DNA of 64,000 bases, from contig NZ_JAIXIG010000009.1 in the NCBI RefSeq assembly GCF_020297365.1, positions 1-64,000 on the forward strand, written 5' to 3'. The notes under the pieces were generated by a model. It made no database searches and was not told the origin of the DNA. It saw nothing but the letters and a program-made list of their open reading frames with translations. A program made the translations under genes and the position numbers. Of this stretch, positions 25,876 to 35,297 are shown one piece after another. Origin of the DNA: Curtobacterium oceanosedimentum. Its GTDB lineage: Bacteria; Actinomycetota; Actinomycetes; Actinomycetales; Microbacteriaceae. Position 1 is the first letter of the stretch. Each line of letters opens with the position of its first letter.

Positions 25876-27399
25876 ATGAGACCCGTCATGCCCGCTCCCG
25901 AACCGACCGTCGGCCGCACGCCGCGGGCACGCGCAACGACAGCCACGGTCGCGATCGCACTGTTCGGCACCCTGCTCACCGCGGTCGGCTCGTGGCAGCC
26001 CTCGTACTGGAACGACGAGGCGGCGAGTCTCCGGCTCGCCCGCCTGGACCCCGTCGAGATCCTGCGCTTCGTGCAGGAGAAGGACGCCGTGCACGCCGTC
26101 TACGCGCTGCTGCTGCACTGGTGGACCGCCGTGTTCGGCGAGACGGAGTTCGCCGTCCGGCTGCCGTCCGCGATCGCGGTCGGCGAGACGGAGTTCGCCG
26201 TCCGGCTGCCGTCCGCGATCGCGGTCGGGGCGACGGCGGCCGCGGTGTTCGTGCTGCTGCGACGGCTCGACGCACCCCGGGCAGCGCTGCCGGCGGCGAT
26301 CGCGGTGCTCCTGCTGCCCCGCGCGGCTGCGGCGGGCCTGGACGCCCGCTCCTTCGCACTCGCGACCGCCTGCCTCACGTGGTCGGCCGTCGCGCTCGTC
26401 ACCGCCGCACGCCAGCCGTCCCGCGGGCGGCAGTGGGTGCTGCTGGCCCTCGGCCTCGCCGCCTCCGTCGCGCTCTTCCTGTACTCGGCACTCGTGCTCC
26501 CGGCGTTCGTCGCGTGGGCGCTCTGCCAGCGGACGGACCGGCGCCGGATCGCCGTCCGCACGGCCCTCGCGAGCGCCGCGGCCCTGGCCGTCACCTCGCC
26601 CCTGGTGGTCCTGGCCGCCACGCAGCGCGGGCAGGTGGCGTGGCTGCGCGACCAACCCGTGAACCCGTGGACGGTCGGCGTCGAGAGCGTCTTCCTCGAC
26701 GCCTGGTGGCTCGCCGCCGGCGTCCTCGCCCTGCTCGTGACCACCCTGGTCGTGGCCGTCCGCCGCGGTCGCCGACCGGGTCCGGCCTGGCTGCTGTTCC
26801 TGCTCTGGGTCACCGTGCCGACTCTGGCGCTCGTGGCGGCCACCGTCACCCTCGGCCCGCTGTTCACGCCGCGGTACCTGACCATCGTCGTGCCCGCGGT
26901 GGCCGGCCTGGTCGGGTCGTCCATCGCAGCGCTTCGCGGCTCGTGGAGGCCCGTGGTCGCGACCGCGCTCATCGCGCTGTCCGTCCCGTCCTTCCTGACG
27001 GCACGTGGCGAGACCGCCAAACCCGGCGGGCAGCCGCTCCGGGCCGTCGCCACCTTCGTGCAGGAGCACGCCCGGTCCGGGGACGCCGTCGTGTTCGGCA
27101 CGACCGGCACGGTGTCCCTGCGGCCCCGGATCGCCCTGGCCGCCTACCCCGCGGCGTTCGCCGGGCTCGACGACGTCGCGTTCCGGTCGTCGTGGACGGG
27201 CACCGGCACGTACAGCGACCGGCTGCTCCCCCGTGCCGCGACCGCCCGGGCGGAGCTGCGGCACGACCGCGTCTGGGTCCTGGTCGGCAACGACGGGACC
27301 CGCCCGGGGGCGACGGGTGCGCAGCTGCTCGGGGCCGGGTACGAGCGCGTCGTGGAGCGGGACTTCGGGGGCATCACCGTCGAGGCCTGGGAGCGCTGA
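25876..27399 (+). CDS. GT39/PMT-type membrane glycosyltransferase
   Basis: About 507-residue polytopic membrane protein. After the first helix comes the catalytic-type Asp-Glu motif in YWNDEAASLRLARLD, then GETEFAVRLPSAI, a stretch conserved in PMT_2/ArnT-like polyprenyl-phosphate sugar transferases. Roughly ten further hydrophobic segments and a short extracellular C-terminal domain follow. Such enzymes glycosylate proteins or wall polymers on the outer face using lipid-linked sugar. GETEFAVRLPSAIAV is present twice in tandem owing to an exact 45-bp duplication. The start may be 25876 or 25888. Confidence 0.82.
   Translation: MRPVMPAPEPTVGRTPRARATTATVAIALFGTLLTAVGSWQPSYWNDEAASLRLARLDPVEILRFVQEKDAVHAVYALLLHWWTAVFGETEFAVRLPSAIAVGETEFAVRLPSAIAVGATAAAVFVLLRRLDAPRAALPAAIAVLLLPRAAAAGLDARSFALATACLTWSAVALVTAARQPSRGRQWVLLALGLAASVALFLYSALVLPAFVAWALCQRTDRRRIAVRTALASAAALAVTSPLVVLAATQRGQVAWLRDQPVNPWTVGVESVFLDAWWLAAGVLALLVTTLVVAVRRGRRPGPAWLLFLLWVTVPTLALVAATVTLGPLFTPRYLTIVVPAVAGLVGSSIAALRGSWRPVVATALIALSVPSFLTARGETAKPGGQPLRAVATFVQEHARSGDAVVFGTTGTVSLRPRIALAAYPAAFAGLDDVAFRSSWTGTGTYSDRLLPRAATARAELRHDRVWVLVGNDGTRPGATGAQLLGAGYERVVERDFGGITVEAWER
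26137..26226 (+). repeat. Exact in-frame 45-bp tandem duplication
   Basis: Bases 26137-26181 are repeated without change at 26182-26226, inserting 15 residues into the first external loop of the glycosyltransferase. Identity of the copies at every third position shows the event is recent. Confidence 0.95.
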
Positions 27400-27464
27400 G
27401 CCCGGCACACGAGCTGCTGCGCGGTGCGGAGCGCGGGTGCGCGGACGCGCGGGTGCGTGGCGGT

Positions 27465-28211
27465 TCAGTCGGCGTGCTGCTCCGCACCGGCCCGCGGTGT
27501 GCTCGCGACCAGGACGCGGGCTGCGGCGACCAGGGCGGCGGTGGACGGGGCGTCCGTCCCGTCCGGCAGGGTCAGGACGTCCTCCAGCCCCACCCGCACG
27601 CCGTGTCCCCGGACAGCGGCCCGCCGGAGCACGGCCCACGTGGCGTCCCCGATGCCGTGGTGGAGCTGCTCGAGCGTGATGCCCGCGCCCGTGACGACGG
27701 CCTCGATCTCACGGTCGAGCGCGACGGCCGCGTCCTCGTCGTCCACGAGCGGTTCGATCACCACGCGGGCGAACCGCTCCCAGCCGGTCGACCGCGCGAA
27801 CCGGTGCGCGTCGTCGAGGGACAGCAGGCACGCCTCGACACGCACGCCGCGGTCGACGAGCGCCGCACTGAGCTCGTCGATGCCCGTCTCGCCCTGGTTG
27901 GCGGCGACCAGGTCGGGCAGGTCCGTCCACCCGGCCACCAGGGCGGAGCGGCGGTCGGGATCGGGCTCGATCTCGGCGAAGGTCGTCATGTTGAGCGGGA
28001 CACCGGGGCAGGCTCGGCGGACGGCACGCAGGACGGCGGAGACGTGCCGGGCCTCGAGCGTCTCCGCCCCGTCGTCGTCGTAGGCGTGCAGGTGGAACGT
28101 GGTCGCACCGGCGGCGACGCAGGCGGCGGCCTCTGCGGCGATGGTGTCCGGGGTGCGGGGAACCGACGGGTGGGTGGGAGGACCGGCCGGAGCGGCCTGC
28201 AGGTGGGGCAC
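27465..28211 (-). CDS. BKACE (DUF849) beta-keto acid cleavage enzyme
   Basis: 248-residue TIM barrel of the BKACE/3-keto-5-aminohexanoate cleavage family, which condenses a beta-keto acid with acetyl-CoA to yield acetoacetate and a new CoA ester. The zinc-site HLHAYDDDG follows AGATTF (residues about 35-45), LNMTTFAEIEPD is present, and the barrel closes with the family signature GVRVGLEDVLTLPDG. It is slightly shorter than the usual 270-310 residues because the N-terminal strand is brief. GTG start. Substrate unknown, no pathway neighbours. Confidence 0.82.
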   Translation of the reverse strand: MPHLQAAPAGPPTHPSVPRTPDTIAAEAAACVAAGATTFHLHAYDDDGAETLEARHVSAVLRAVRRACPGVPLNMTTFAEIEPDPDRRSALVAGWTDLPDLVAANQGETGIDELSAALVDRGVRVEACLLSLDDAHRFARSTGWERFARVVIEPLVDDEDAAVALDREIEAVVTGAGITLEQLHHGIGDATWAVLRRAAVRGHGVRVGLEDVLTLPDGTDAPSTAALVAAARVLVASTPRAGAEQHAD

Positions 28212-28563
28212 CGACCCTGCCTACACCTCGCCGTCGGCACCTTCCGCCCGCCGGACGTCGCGTCGTCCGGGACGGAGCGGCGAGCGCCTCGGCGAGCTCC
28301 GAGGCGCTCGCCCCCAGTCGTCCGGCGGTCACCCCTGACCGGGCGTCCGAGCGCGGTCCCGAGCACGGGCACGACGGATGGTGCCGTGCGCCGCGACCGC
28401 GGCGCCGACGGCGAGGGCGACGGTGGCGGTGGCGGTGACGACCGCGTGCACCGGATGATCCGGTCGTCGGCCGGGCTCGGTGGCTGACGGAGGGCAGACG
28501 GCTGCCCGGGCGGCAACACCCTCGAGGGGTGGCACACCCGGGCCGTGTCCGGCGGCCTGGTCG
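28212..28563. other. Intergenic with a strong hairpin
   Basis: 352 bases. A hairpin at 28279-28312 has perfect 14-bp arms (GGCGAGCGCCTCGG) and a CGAGCT loop, probably a terminator for the drug-exporter side. A possible tiny minus-strand membrane peptide (VVTATATVALAVGAAVAAHG, ending 28329) lies in the middle but has no clear ribosome site; I do not call it. Confidence 0.5.
28279..28312. terminator. Hairpin terminator candidate
   Basis: 14-bp perfect inverted repeat with a 6-base loop downstream of the minus-strand MFS gene. Confidence 0.6.
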
Positions 28564-30015
28564 TCAGGCGGTCGTCGCCCGCCCCCGGAGGAAGAGTGCC
28601 ACGGCCACGGCGGCGGCGATGCAGATGCCGCCGTTCACCCAGATCGCGGTCGTCACGCCGTCGAGCACCGCCGCGGCCGTCGACAGCGAGCTCCCGAGGA
28701 CGACAGCGGTGAAGACCGCACTCATGATGGGCGTTCCCATCGTGATGCCCACCTGCTGGCTCATCGTCGTCAGCCCCGTCGCGAGACCCTGTTCCCCGTC
28801 CGGCAGCCCGGACGTCGCGGTGACCATGAACCCGACGATGACGACGAGGTTCGCGACACCACCCACGAACGTCGCCACCAGGACGAGCCAGATCGACGAA
28901 GCCGCGGGACCGATGAGCACCAGGGGCAGCGTCGCCGCCCCCTGCACCAGGAACCCGCCGACGATCGCGGCCTTGTTGCCGAAGCGGCCGATGACACGAG
29001 GCCCGATCAGCCCGCCGATGACGGTGCCGATGCCGAGCACCGCGAAGGACAGCCCGGCGGCGAGCGGGGTGTACCCCAGCACCTCCTGCAGGTACAGGGT
29101 CAGCAGGAACACCAGGGACGTCTCGGTCACGAACGCGAGCATCCCGGCGATGTTCCCCCAGGACACGTTCGATCGAGCGAGGATCCCGAGTGGCACCAAC
29201 GGGAACGCCGCACGCCGTTCGACGAGTGCGAACGCGGCCAGGAGCAGCACCGCGACGGCGAACGCTGCCAGGTTCAGCGGGTCCGTCCAGGACGTCTCGG
29301 CCGCGCGGGTCAGACCGAACACCAGCGCCAGGAGCGCGAGCGTGACCGTGATGGCTCCCGGGACGTCGAGCCGCGTCCGCTGCGGCGCACGGCTGTCCCG
29401 CAGGACCATCGGGGCCACGATGAGCACCCCGACCGCCACGGGCACGTTGATGAAGAACGCCCACCGCCACGACAGGAGGTCGGTCAGCAGCCCCCCGAGG
29501 ATGGCACCCGTCGTGAAGCCAGCCGCCATCAACGACCCGTTCAGTCCCAGCGCCTTGTCGCGCAGTCGCCCCTCCGGGAACGCGTGCAGGAGCAACGCGA
29601 GGGCCGCGGGGACCACGATCGCGGTCGCGAACCCCTGCGCGACCCGAGCGGCCAACAGGATCCCGGGGGACGTGGCGAGGCCACCCGCGAGCGATCCGGC
29701 CCCGAGGAGGACCATGCCGATGAGGAACATCCGCCGACGGCCCGCGATGTCGGCGACACGGCCCATGAGCAGGGTGAACCCTGCCGAGCAGAGCGCGAAC
29801 GCGGTGGCGATCCACTGCAGGTTCTCGATGGCGAACCCGACGTCGGCACCGATGGTCGGCAGCGCGACGTTGAGGATCGAGAAGTCCACCGCGAGGGTGA
29901 AGCTGGCGGTGAGGAGCACCGTCAACGCGATGCGCTGCTTGCCGCTCATCGCGGTGGCGGGTGGGGTTGCTGTTGCGGTCGACGGAGTGACGTCCGCGGT
30001 ACGGTCCGTGGTCAC
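28564..30015 (-). CDS. DHA2-family MFS drug exporter
   Basis: 483-residue, 14-segment major facilitator. Family motifs are seen: motif C-region FSILNVALPTIG after helix 1, motif A GRVADIAGRRRMFLIG, and RVAQGFATAIVVPAALALL (motif B). The GTG at 30013-30015 is preceded by AGAGAGGG. It is divergent from an XRE/MmyB-type regulator across a 152-bp gap that holds an inverted repeat, the classic layout of a pump with its local regulator. Substrate unknown. Confidence 0.9.
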   Translation of the reverse strand: MTTDRTADVTPSTATATPPATAMSGKQRIALTVLLTASFTLAVDFSILNVALPTIGADVGFAIENLQWIATAFALCSAGFTLLMGRVADIAGRRRMFLIGMVLLGAGSLAGGLATSPGILLAARVAQGFATAIVVPAALALLLHAFPEGRLRDKALGLNGSLMAAGFTTGAILGGLLTDLLSWRWAFFINVPVAVGVLIVAPMVLRDSRAPQRTRLDVPGAITVTLALLALVFGLTRAAETSWTDPLNLAAFAVAVLLLAAFALVERRAAFPLVPLGILARSNVSWGNIAGMLAFVTETSLVFLLTLYLQEVLGYTPLAAGLSFAVLGIGTVIGGLIGPRVIGRFGNKAAIVGGFLVQGAATLPLVLIGPAASSIWLVLVATFVGGVANLVVIVGFMVTATSGLPDGEQGLATGLTTMSQQVGITMGTPIMSAVFTAVVLGSSLSTAAAVLDGVTTAIWVNGGICIAAAVAVALFLRGRATTA

Positions 30016-30114
30016 GGGAACCCTCTCTTCGTGCACGGGCGGACGGGGTCCGCGTTCAGTGGTGGTGTGGGCAACCCTGCCGAGGCGGCGGATCGGCAGC
30101 CACTCCCCGTCGTG

Positions 30115-30135
30115 CCTGTCACTACCAGGGACAGG
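30115..30135. promoter_or_regulatory. Candidate operator for the divergent pump/regulator pair
   Basis: CCTGTC-N9-GACAGG inverted repeat in the gap between the MFS gene and the XRE regulator, 33 bases before the regulator start. Confidence 0.4.
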
Positions 30136-30167
30136 ACAGATCGGTCCACTGGGCACACAATGAGGGG

Positions 30168-31052
30168 ATGAACGGTCCGAACGAGCTGGGGGACTTCCTT
30201 CGCGTCCGTCGCGCCGCTCTGCAACCCGGCGACGTCGGGCTGCGGGGCTACGGTGTGCGCCGCGTTCCGGGACTGCGTCGCGAGGAGCTCGCGATGCTCG
30301 CCGGGGTGAGTCCGACGTACTACTCGCGCCTGGAACAGGGGCTGAGCACGAACGCCTCCGAAGCGGTGATCGCCTCACTCGCACGGGCGTTGAACCTGAC
30401 GACGGACGAACGGGCGCACCTGTTCAACCTCGCGCGCCCGGAACGCTCCGCACCCAAGCGGCGTTCCCTGGCGCGACCCGACCACGCCAGACCCGGCACC
30501 GTGCGACTCATCAACTCGCTCACCGACACCCCCGCGGTCGTCATCGGCAAGCGGAGCGAGGTGCTCGGCTGGAACGCGCTCGGCCACCGCCTCGTCGCCG
30601 GACACGTCGACTTCGACAGCCCAGAACGGCTGCAGGACCGTCCGAACATGACGCGGCTGCTGTTCCTCGACGCACACACCAAGGAGCTGTACGCGCGGTG
30701 GGAGGAAGAAGCGGTCCGAGCGGTGTCCTCCCTGCGTGTGCTCGGCGGCAGGAGCCCCGAAGATCCCGAGCTCACCGCACTCGTCGGGGAGCTGACGGTG
30801 AAGAGCGCCGAGTTCGGCAAGCTCTGGGCGAAGCACCCGGTGGAGAACTGTGTCTCCGGCATCAAGGCGTTCCGGCACCCTGAGGTCGGCGACTTCGACC
30901 TCAACTTCGAGGTGCTGACGCCTCCCGACGACTCCGGCCACCGGGTGCTCATGTACACGCCCGATCCGGGGTCTGCGGCGGAGGGGGCACTCGAGCTGCT
31001 CAGCCGCGACGTGGACAGCACACCGACCAGGACCGCGCAGCGCAGCCACTGA
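30168..31052 (+). CDS. XRE regulator with MmyB-like ligand domain
   Basis: 294-residue regulator. The N-terminal helix-turn-helix includes GVRRVPGLRREELAMLAGVS and TYYSRLEQGLSTNASEAVI (residues 22-65). The C-terminal 190 residues are the MmyB-like ligand domain, a PAS-type fold (PAVVIGKRSEVLGWNALG, RWEEEAVRAVSSLR, HPEVGDFDLNFEVLTPPDD). Members bind small lipophilic ligands and often control adjacent exporters. Divergent from the DHA2 pump, which is its likely target. Confidence 0.88.
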   Translation: MNGPNELGDFLRVRRAALQPGDVGLRGYGVRRVPGLRREELAMLAGVSPTYYSRLEQGLSTNASEAVIASLARALNLTTDERAHLFNLARPERSAPKRRSLARPDHARPGTVRLINSLTDTPAVVIGKRSEVLGWNALGHRLVAGHVDFDSPERLQDRPNMTRLLFLDAHTKELYARWEEEAVRAVSSLRVLGGRSPEDPELTALVGELTVKSAEFGKLWAKHPVENCVSGIKAFRHPEVGDFDLNFEVLTPPDDSGHRVLMYTPDPGSAAEGALELLSRDVDSTPTRTAQRSH

Positions 31053-31067
31053 CCGACCGGAACGACG

Positions 31068-31101
31068 ACGGCCCGGATCTCCTCATCGAGATCCGGGCCG
31101 T
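31068..31101. terminator. Bidirectional terminator
   Basis: ACGGCCCGGATCT arms around a short loop, between the regulator (ends 31052) and the convergent acyltransferase (ends 31112). Confidence 0.75.
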
Positions 31102-31111
31102 TGCCGTCTGC

Positions 31112-32281
31112 TCAGGCTGTGGGGACGGCGGCCGGTTCGGGTGCCGGCGCCTTCCGTCTCGGCCTGGCAAACCGGTCCATCATCGGCTTCTCGACAAGCG
31201 CGTAGAGCGCCCAGCCGCCGAGGATGGTGAGCCCGAGGAACCCGGCGATGACGAGCAGCGCCATCGGGGTCTCGAACGTGGCGTTGTGCATCACCTGACG
31301 GACCCAGAAGATGACGACGCCCTGGCAGAGGTAGAACCCGAACGACGTGTCTCCGAGCCACTGCATGGGCCGCGATCGCAGGAAGGTCGGCCGGCCGGCT
31401 GCGTCCCCTGCTGCGGCGGTCGCGATGAGGACGGCGATGGGGACGATCGTCGCGACGTTGAACGTCCACACGAACGGCACGACGTTCGCCACCGCGTAGC
31501 CGACGACGCAGAGGACGACCGCGTGCCACATGCGGACGGCCGGCCACCGCTGCTCCATGACGATGCGGGCGAGGATGGACCCGAGGACGAACTCGAACAG
31601 CCGGGTCGGCGGGAAGATGTAGCCGAACCAGAACTGGAACGACGACACCGGGGTCAGCGCGGACTTCGGCTCGTCCGGGACGACGGTGAGGTTGACGACC
31701 TGCACCAGGACCATGCCGACGACCATCATGGCCGCCCAGAACCAGAGTCGGTTCCCCGGGATGCGTCGCAACCCGAGGATGATGAGTGGGAACAGCATGT
31801 AGAACAGCAGCTCGCTGCACAGCGTCCACGACGGCGGGTTCACGGCCACGTTGACCGCTCCGTCGGGCGAGTACGAGTTCAGCAGGAAGAAGTTCAACAC
31901 CGCCGCGTGGGTCGGGGTGATCGACGCGGCGAACAGCACCATCGCCAGCACCCACATGACCAGGTGGTTCGGGAAGATCTTCACGATGCGGCGCCGCCAG
32001 AACGACGTCATCTTCTCGCCCGGCCGCGCCGCCCACGCCAGCAGGAACCCGCTGAGGACGAAGAAGAACGACACACCGATGTAGCCGGTCGTGACGAAGA
32101 CCTTCTCGGTCGCGTCGGCGACCTGCGCGTCGGCGAACAAGCTGATCGGGTCGTTCGGCGGGATGGGCGACGCGGACAGGGTGATGTGGAACCCGAACAC
32201 CAGGAACGCCGCGAAGAACCGAAGTCCGGTCAGCGACGGCAGCTTCGGGGGCCGCTCCGTCGTCGGCGCTTCGATCGTCAT
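31112..32281 (-). CDS. Acyltransferase 3 family membrane protein
   Basis: 389-residue OafA/YrhL-type O-acyltransferase with about ten membrane segments. The catalytic His is in RFFAAFLVFGFHITL near the start, the FFFVLSGFLLAWA motif follows, then RRRIVKIFPNHLVMW, and SWTLCSELLFYMLFPL with the conserved Glu. It transfers acyl groups to sugars or metabolites across the membrane. It is the last gene of a six-gene operon with the flavin oxidase, propeller, exporter, epimerase and cupin genes; ATG overlaps the oxidase stop (ATGA). Confidence 0.9.
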   Translation of the reverse strand: MTIEAPTTERPPKLPSLTGLRFFAAFLVFGFHITLSASPIPPNDPISLFADAQVADATEKVFVTTGYIGVSFFFVLSGFLLAWAARPGEKMTSFWRRRIVKIFPNHLVMWVLAMVLFAASITPTHAAVLNFFLLNSYSPDGAVNVAVNPPSWTLCSELLFYMLFPLIILGLRRIPGNRLWFWAAMMVVGMVLVQVVNLTVVPDEPKSALTPVSSFQFWFGYIFPPTRLFEFVLGSILARIVMEQRWPAVRMWHAVVLCVVGYAVANVVPFVWTFNVATIVPIAVLIATAAAGDAAGRPTFLRSRPMQWLGDTSFGFYLCQGVVIFWVRQVMHNATFETPMALLVIAGFLGLTILGGWALYALVEKPMMDRFARPRRKAPAPEPAAVPTA

Positions 32282-34008
32282 CGCTCGCTGTCCTTCCGTG
32301 CGGGCAGTTCGACGCCGAGGCTGTGGGTGAAGTAGTCCGTGGGATCCCACTCCTGCTTCGTGCGCTGCAGCCGGGGGTAGTTGCCCTTGTAGTACAGGGT
32401 CGACCACGGGACGCCCGACCGGTTGTGCTTCGGGTCCGCCATGTCGACGTCCGGGTAGTTGATGTAGCAACCGTCCATCTGCGCCCCCGGTACGGGGACG
32501 CCGCCGGTGGCGGGGAACAGACCCTCGAACGTCTCCCGTTCCCAGCCGAGGTAGAAGGCGTCGTCCTTCTCGTCCTGCCAGAATGTCTGCAGGCAGATCT
32601 TGAAGATGGTGTCCCGTTGGGCGTTGGCAGTGGCGTCCTCCGCGACCGCGTTGACCTGGCCGCCGAAGGAGAAGACCACCATCATCGTGTCCGGGTTGGT
32701 GAAGTCCGCGCGCGTCATCTGCTTCCACATGACGCGGAGCTGCTGACTGCTGAAGCCCTTCTTGAAGTAGGCACTCTTGTGCGCGCCACGGCTGGTCGGG
32801 TTCGTGATCGTCGGGTTGTTCGTGCCGACGGTACGGGTCGCCTGCATCCACGAGAGCTCCTTCGTCTCGTGGAGGTCGGGCAGCGCCGGCAGCTCTCCGC
32901 TCGGAGTGGTCATCGGCTCGGAGGCGACGTTCACCCCGGCGGTGATCGCGGCGATGAACCGGCTGAGCACTCCGGCTGCGTCCGGGGCGTCGGCATCGAT
33001 CTGCGTGAACATGCCGAGGCTGCCGTGGGCCCTGTGGTTCAGGTTGAACAAGCTCGACAGGTTCGACTCCGGTGTCCCCGGGCCCTTGTGTCGCTCGTGC
33101 CAGGCGTTCCAGTTCGTCATGAGCCGGCGGAACTCGGTCTCGTCGACCTTGTCCCACGGGAACGACAGGGCGTTCACGAGCACTCGGGAGGGCGCCCTGA
33201 CGAGCAGCTTCGACGGATCCGACCCGGTGGCGCCAGGGCTGCGGAACCAGTACTTGGTGACGACACCGAAGTTCCCGCCACCCCCGCCGGTGTGTGCCCA
33301 CCACAGGTCACCGAGCGTACCCGTGGAGTCGCGGGTCGCGATGTGCGTGCTGACCCTCCGCCGTTCGTCGACCGTGACGACCTCGACGGCGTACAGGTGG
33401 TCGACGACGAGGCCGTGCGCCCTCGTGAGGAGTCCGTAGCCGCCGCCCGCGATGTGCCCTCCTGCGCCGACGCTGTAGCAGATGCCCCCGGGGATGGTGA
33501 CTCCCCACCCCTTGAAGAGCTTCTCGTACACGTTCAGCAGGCGCGCTCCGGGTTCGACGGCGAAGGCGCGCATCACCGGGTCGTAGGAGACCTGGTTCAT
33601 CGCGGACAGGTCGAGGATGACCTCGACCTCGGGGTTGCAGACGAAGTCCGCGAAGCAGTGCCCGCCGCTGCGGACCGACACCTTCTTCCCGGCGCGGACG
33701 GCGGTGCGGACCGCCTGTTCGGCGTCCTTCGTGGACCCGATGAGGCGGATGTAGTCCGGCTTCGCCACGAACCGCACGTTGTTGCCGGTCATCATGTCGA
33801 GGTAGCGGGAGTCACCCGGCGCGATGACCGTCCCCGTGGGAGCGGCCGCGGATCCTGCCGTGCCGGTGCCCGAGGGCGACGCCGCGACCGGGCTCGCCTT
33901 CTCGAGCGCGACCATCGCGCCCGCTGCTGCGGTGCCGGCGGACCCGAACAGGAATGCTCTGCGGCCGACGTTGCTCGTCGGTGTGGTGGTGTCGTCCTTC
34001 GTGGGCAT
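32278..34008 (-). CDS. Tat-exported BBE-type FAD-dependent oxidase
   Basis: 576-residue flavoprotein. The N-terminal NVGRRAFLFGSAGTAAAGAMVA is a twin-arginine signal, so it should fold with FAD inside and act outside. FAD_binding_4 motifs are clear: VRSGGHCFADFV (His for covalent flavin) and GGICYSVGAGGHIAGGGYG, whose Cys is placed to form the second, cysteinyl, flavin bond. The C-terminal berberine-bridge-like segment is YYKGNYPRLQRTKQEWDPTDYF. Relatives oxidise oligosaccharides or alkaloids. In this operon a sugar substrate is likely. Four bases upstream is the propeller-gene stop. Confidence 0.9.
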   Translation of the reverse strand: MPTKDDTTTPTSNVGRRAFLFGSAGTAAAGAMVALEKASPVAASPSGTGTAGSAAAPTGTVIAPGDSRYLDMMTGNNVRFVAKPDYIRLIGSTKDAEQAVRTAVRAGKKVSVRSGGHCFADFVCNPEVEVILDLSAMNQVSYDPVMRAFAVEPGARLLNVYEKLFKGWGVTIPGGICYSVGAGGHIAGGGYGLLTRAHGLVVDHLYAVEVVTVDERRRVSTHIATRDSTGTLGDLWWAHTGGGGGNFGVVTKYWFRSPGATGSDPSKLLVRAPSRVLVNALSFPWDKVDETEFRRLMTNWNAWHERHKGPGTPESNLSSLFNLNHRAHGSLGMFTQIDADAPDAAGVLSRFIAAITAGVNVASEPMTTPSGELPALPDLHETKELSWMQATRTVGTNNPTITNPTSRGAHKSAYFKKGFSSQQLRVMWKQMTRADFTNPDTMMVVFSFGGQVNAVAEDATANAQRDTIFKICLQTFWQDEKDDAFYLGWERETFEGLFPATGGVPVPGAQMDGCYINYPDVDMADPKHNRSGVPWSTLYYKGNYPRLQRTKQEWDPTDYFTHSLGVELPARKDSER

Positions 34009-34011
34009 CGG

Positions 34012-35280
34012 TCAGCCTTCCTGCTGCGGAGTGCGGTTGCGGTGGAGGGTGATCTCCGCCTTCGGCGCGACGAAGTAGTGCGGGACGGAGTAGGAGATGG
34101 TGGCGAAGTCGTCGACCCCGCGGTTGCCGAAGTCGCCGGCGACGATGCGGGCGATGGACTCGGCGGAGACCTTCCACTTGGCGAAGATCCCCTTCTCGAG
34201 GTCGAGCGCCTTGTAGTAGTAGGCGCCCTGCCAGGGTTCGGGTCCGCGGAGGCCGATGAGGAACTCGTCGTCACCGTCGCCGTCGAAGTCGCGGCACATG
34301 ACCGTGTGCCCCGGCCCTTCGCCGTTCTCGTTCGGGTCGCCGTAGATGTCGAGCAGGTGTCGCCGCCAGGAGGACGCCTCGGTGTCGCCGGTCGTCCGGG
34401 TGTACACCGCCACCGTGTTGCCGTGGAACGGTTCGATGGCGGCGACGTACGCGAGCGGGTCGTCACCGACACGGCCGCCGTCGACGTCACCGGAGCCCTT
34501 GAAGGTGGTCTGCTCGAACTGGCCGGTCTCACCGTCGCCGATGTGCTCCCGCACGAACCGGTCGTCGTCCTCGTCGTAGTAGAACCAGGTGACGCCCTCG
34601 TCGGACGCCATCAGGATGCTGTCCAGTGCCGATCCGGGGATCAGGCCCGGCTTGCTGGCGACACCGTGGATCATGCGGAAGTCGGTCCGGTTGATGACCT
34701 CGGCGTCCCACTCCTGCGTGGGGTCGTCCGGCTGGGTGAACAGCATGACGGGGAGCACGGCGTGGACGTCCTCGACGGCGACGATGGGGAAGCCCATGAC
34801 CTGGATGCGGTCGGTCCGCGAGAAGTGCCCGACGCGCAGACGGTGCATCCCGGTTGCTCGACCGATGTAGTGGCGCTTCCAGTTCTCGCGGCTGATCGCC
34901 GGGTCGCCGGGGTTCTCGAGCCAGTCGATCTTCCCGCCTTCGCCGTCGGCGTGGTGGATGGTCCCGCCGGGCCCGTACAGCTGGTAGCAGACGACGAGGT
35001 CGGGCAGGCCGTTGCCGGTGATGTCGCCGGTCCCGGCGCCGACGGGTTCCTTGATCTTGTCGACGATGAGGTGCTTCTCCCACGTCGGCGCCTGGTACCA
35101 GTAGATCTCGCCGACGGTGAGCCCGTACCCGATCAGGTCGAGGTTGCCGTCACCGTCGACGTCGGCGGCTTCGAGCCAGTACCCGTCACGGAGGAAGTCG
35201 GTGACGGTCTCGGTGGAGAAGGAGGGGACGGTGACCGGCAGCGTCGGTGCAGCCGTGCCCGGCACGATCTGTGTGCTCAT
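34012..35280 (-). CDS. Beta-propeller half of an aldos-2-ulose dehydratase-like enzyme
   Basis: 422-residue FG-GAP/VCBS-repeat propeller without signal peptide. Several stretches closely match my recollection of the N-terminal propeller of fungal AUDH (Phanerochaete): DGYWLEAADVDGDG, IGYGLTVGEIYWY, GMHRLRVGHFSRTDRIQV with FPIVA, EPFHGNTVAVYT, and DFATISYSVPHYF. Fungal AUDH is about 900 residues with a propeller followed by cupin domains; here the protein ends where the cupins should begin, and the matching cupin is encoded separately at 37755-38438 in the same operon. AUDH dehydrates glucosone or 1,5-anhydrofructose. ATG at 35278-35280 with AGGAAGG upstream. Confidence 0.8.
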   Translation of the reverse strand: MSTQIVPGTAAPTLPVTVPSFSTETVTDFLRDGYWLEAADVDGDGNLDLIGYGLTVGEIYWYQAPTWEKHLIVDKIKEPVGAGTGDITGNGLPDLVVCYQLYGPGGTIHHADGEGGKIDWLENPGDPAISRENWKRHYIGRATGMHRLRVGHFSRTDRIQVMGFPIVAVEDVHAVLPVMLFTQPDDPTQEWDAEVINRTDFRMIHGVASKPGLIPGSALDSILMASDEGVTWFYYDEDDDRFVREHIGDGETGQFEQTTFKGSGDVDGGRVGDDPLAYVAAIEPFHGNTVAVYTRTTGDTEASSWRRHLLDIYGDPNENGEGPGHTVMCRDFDGDGDDEFLIGLRGPEPWQGAYYYKALDLEKGIFAKWKVSAESIARIVAGDFGNRGVDDFATISYSVPHYFVAPKAEITLHRNRTPQQEG

Positions 35281-35297
35281 GGTGGTGCCTTCCTGGG

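Noticed and set aside
28329-28442. Tiny membrane peptide between the BKACE and MFS genes
   Set aside because: One hydrophobic run but no ribosome site or clear start.
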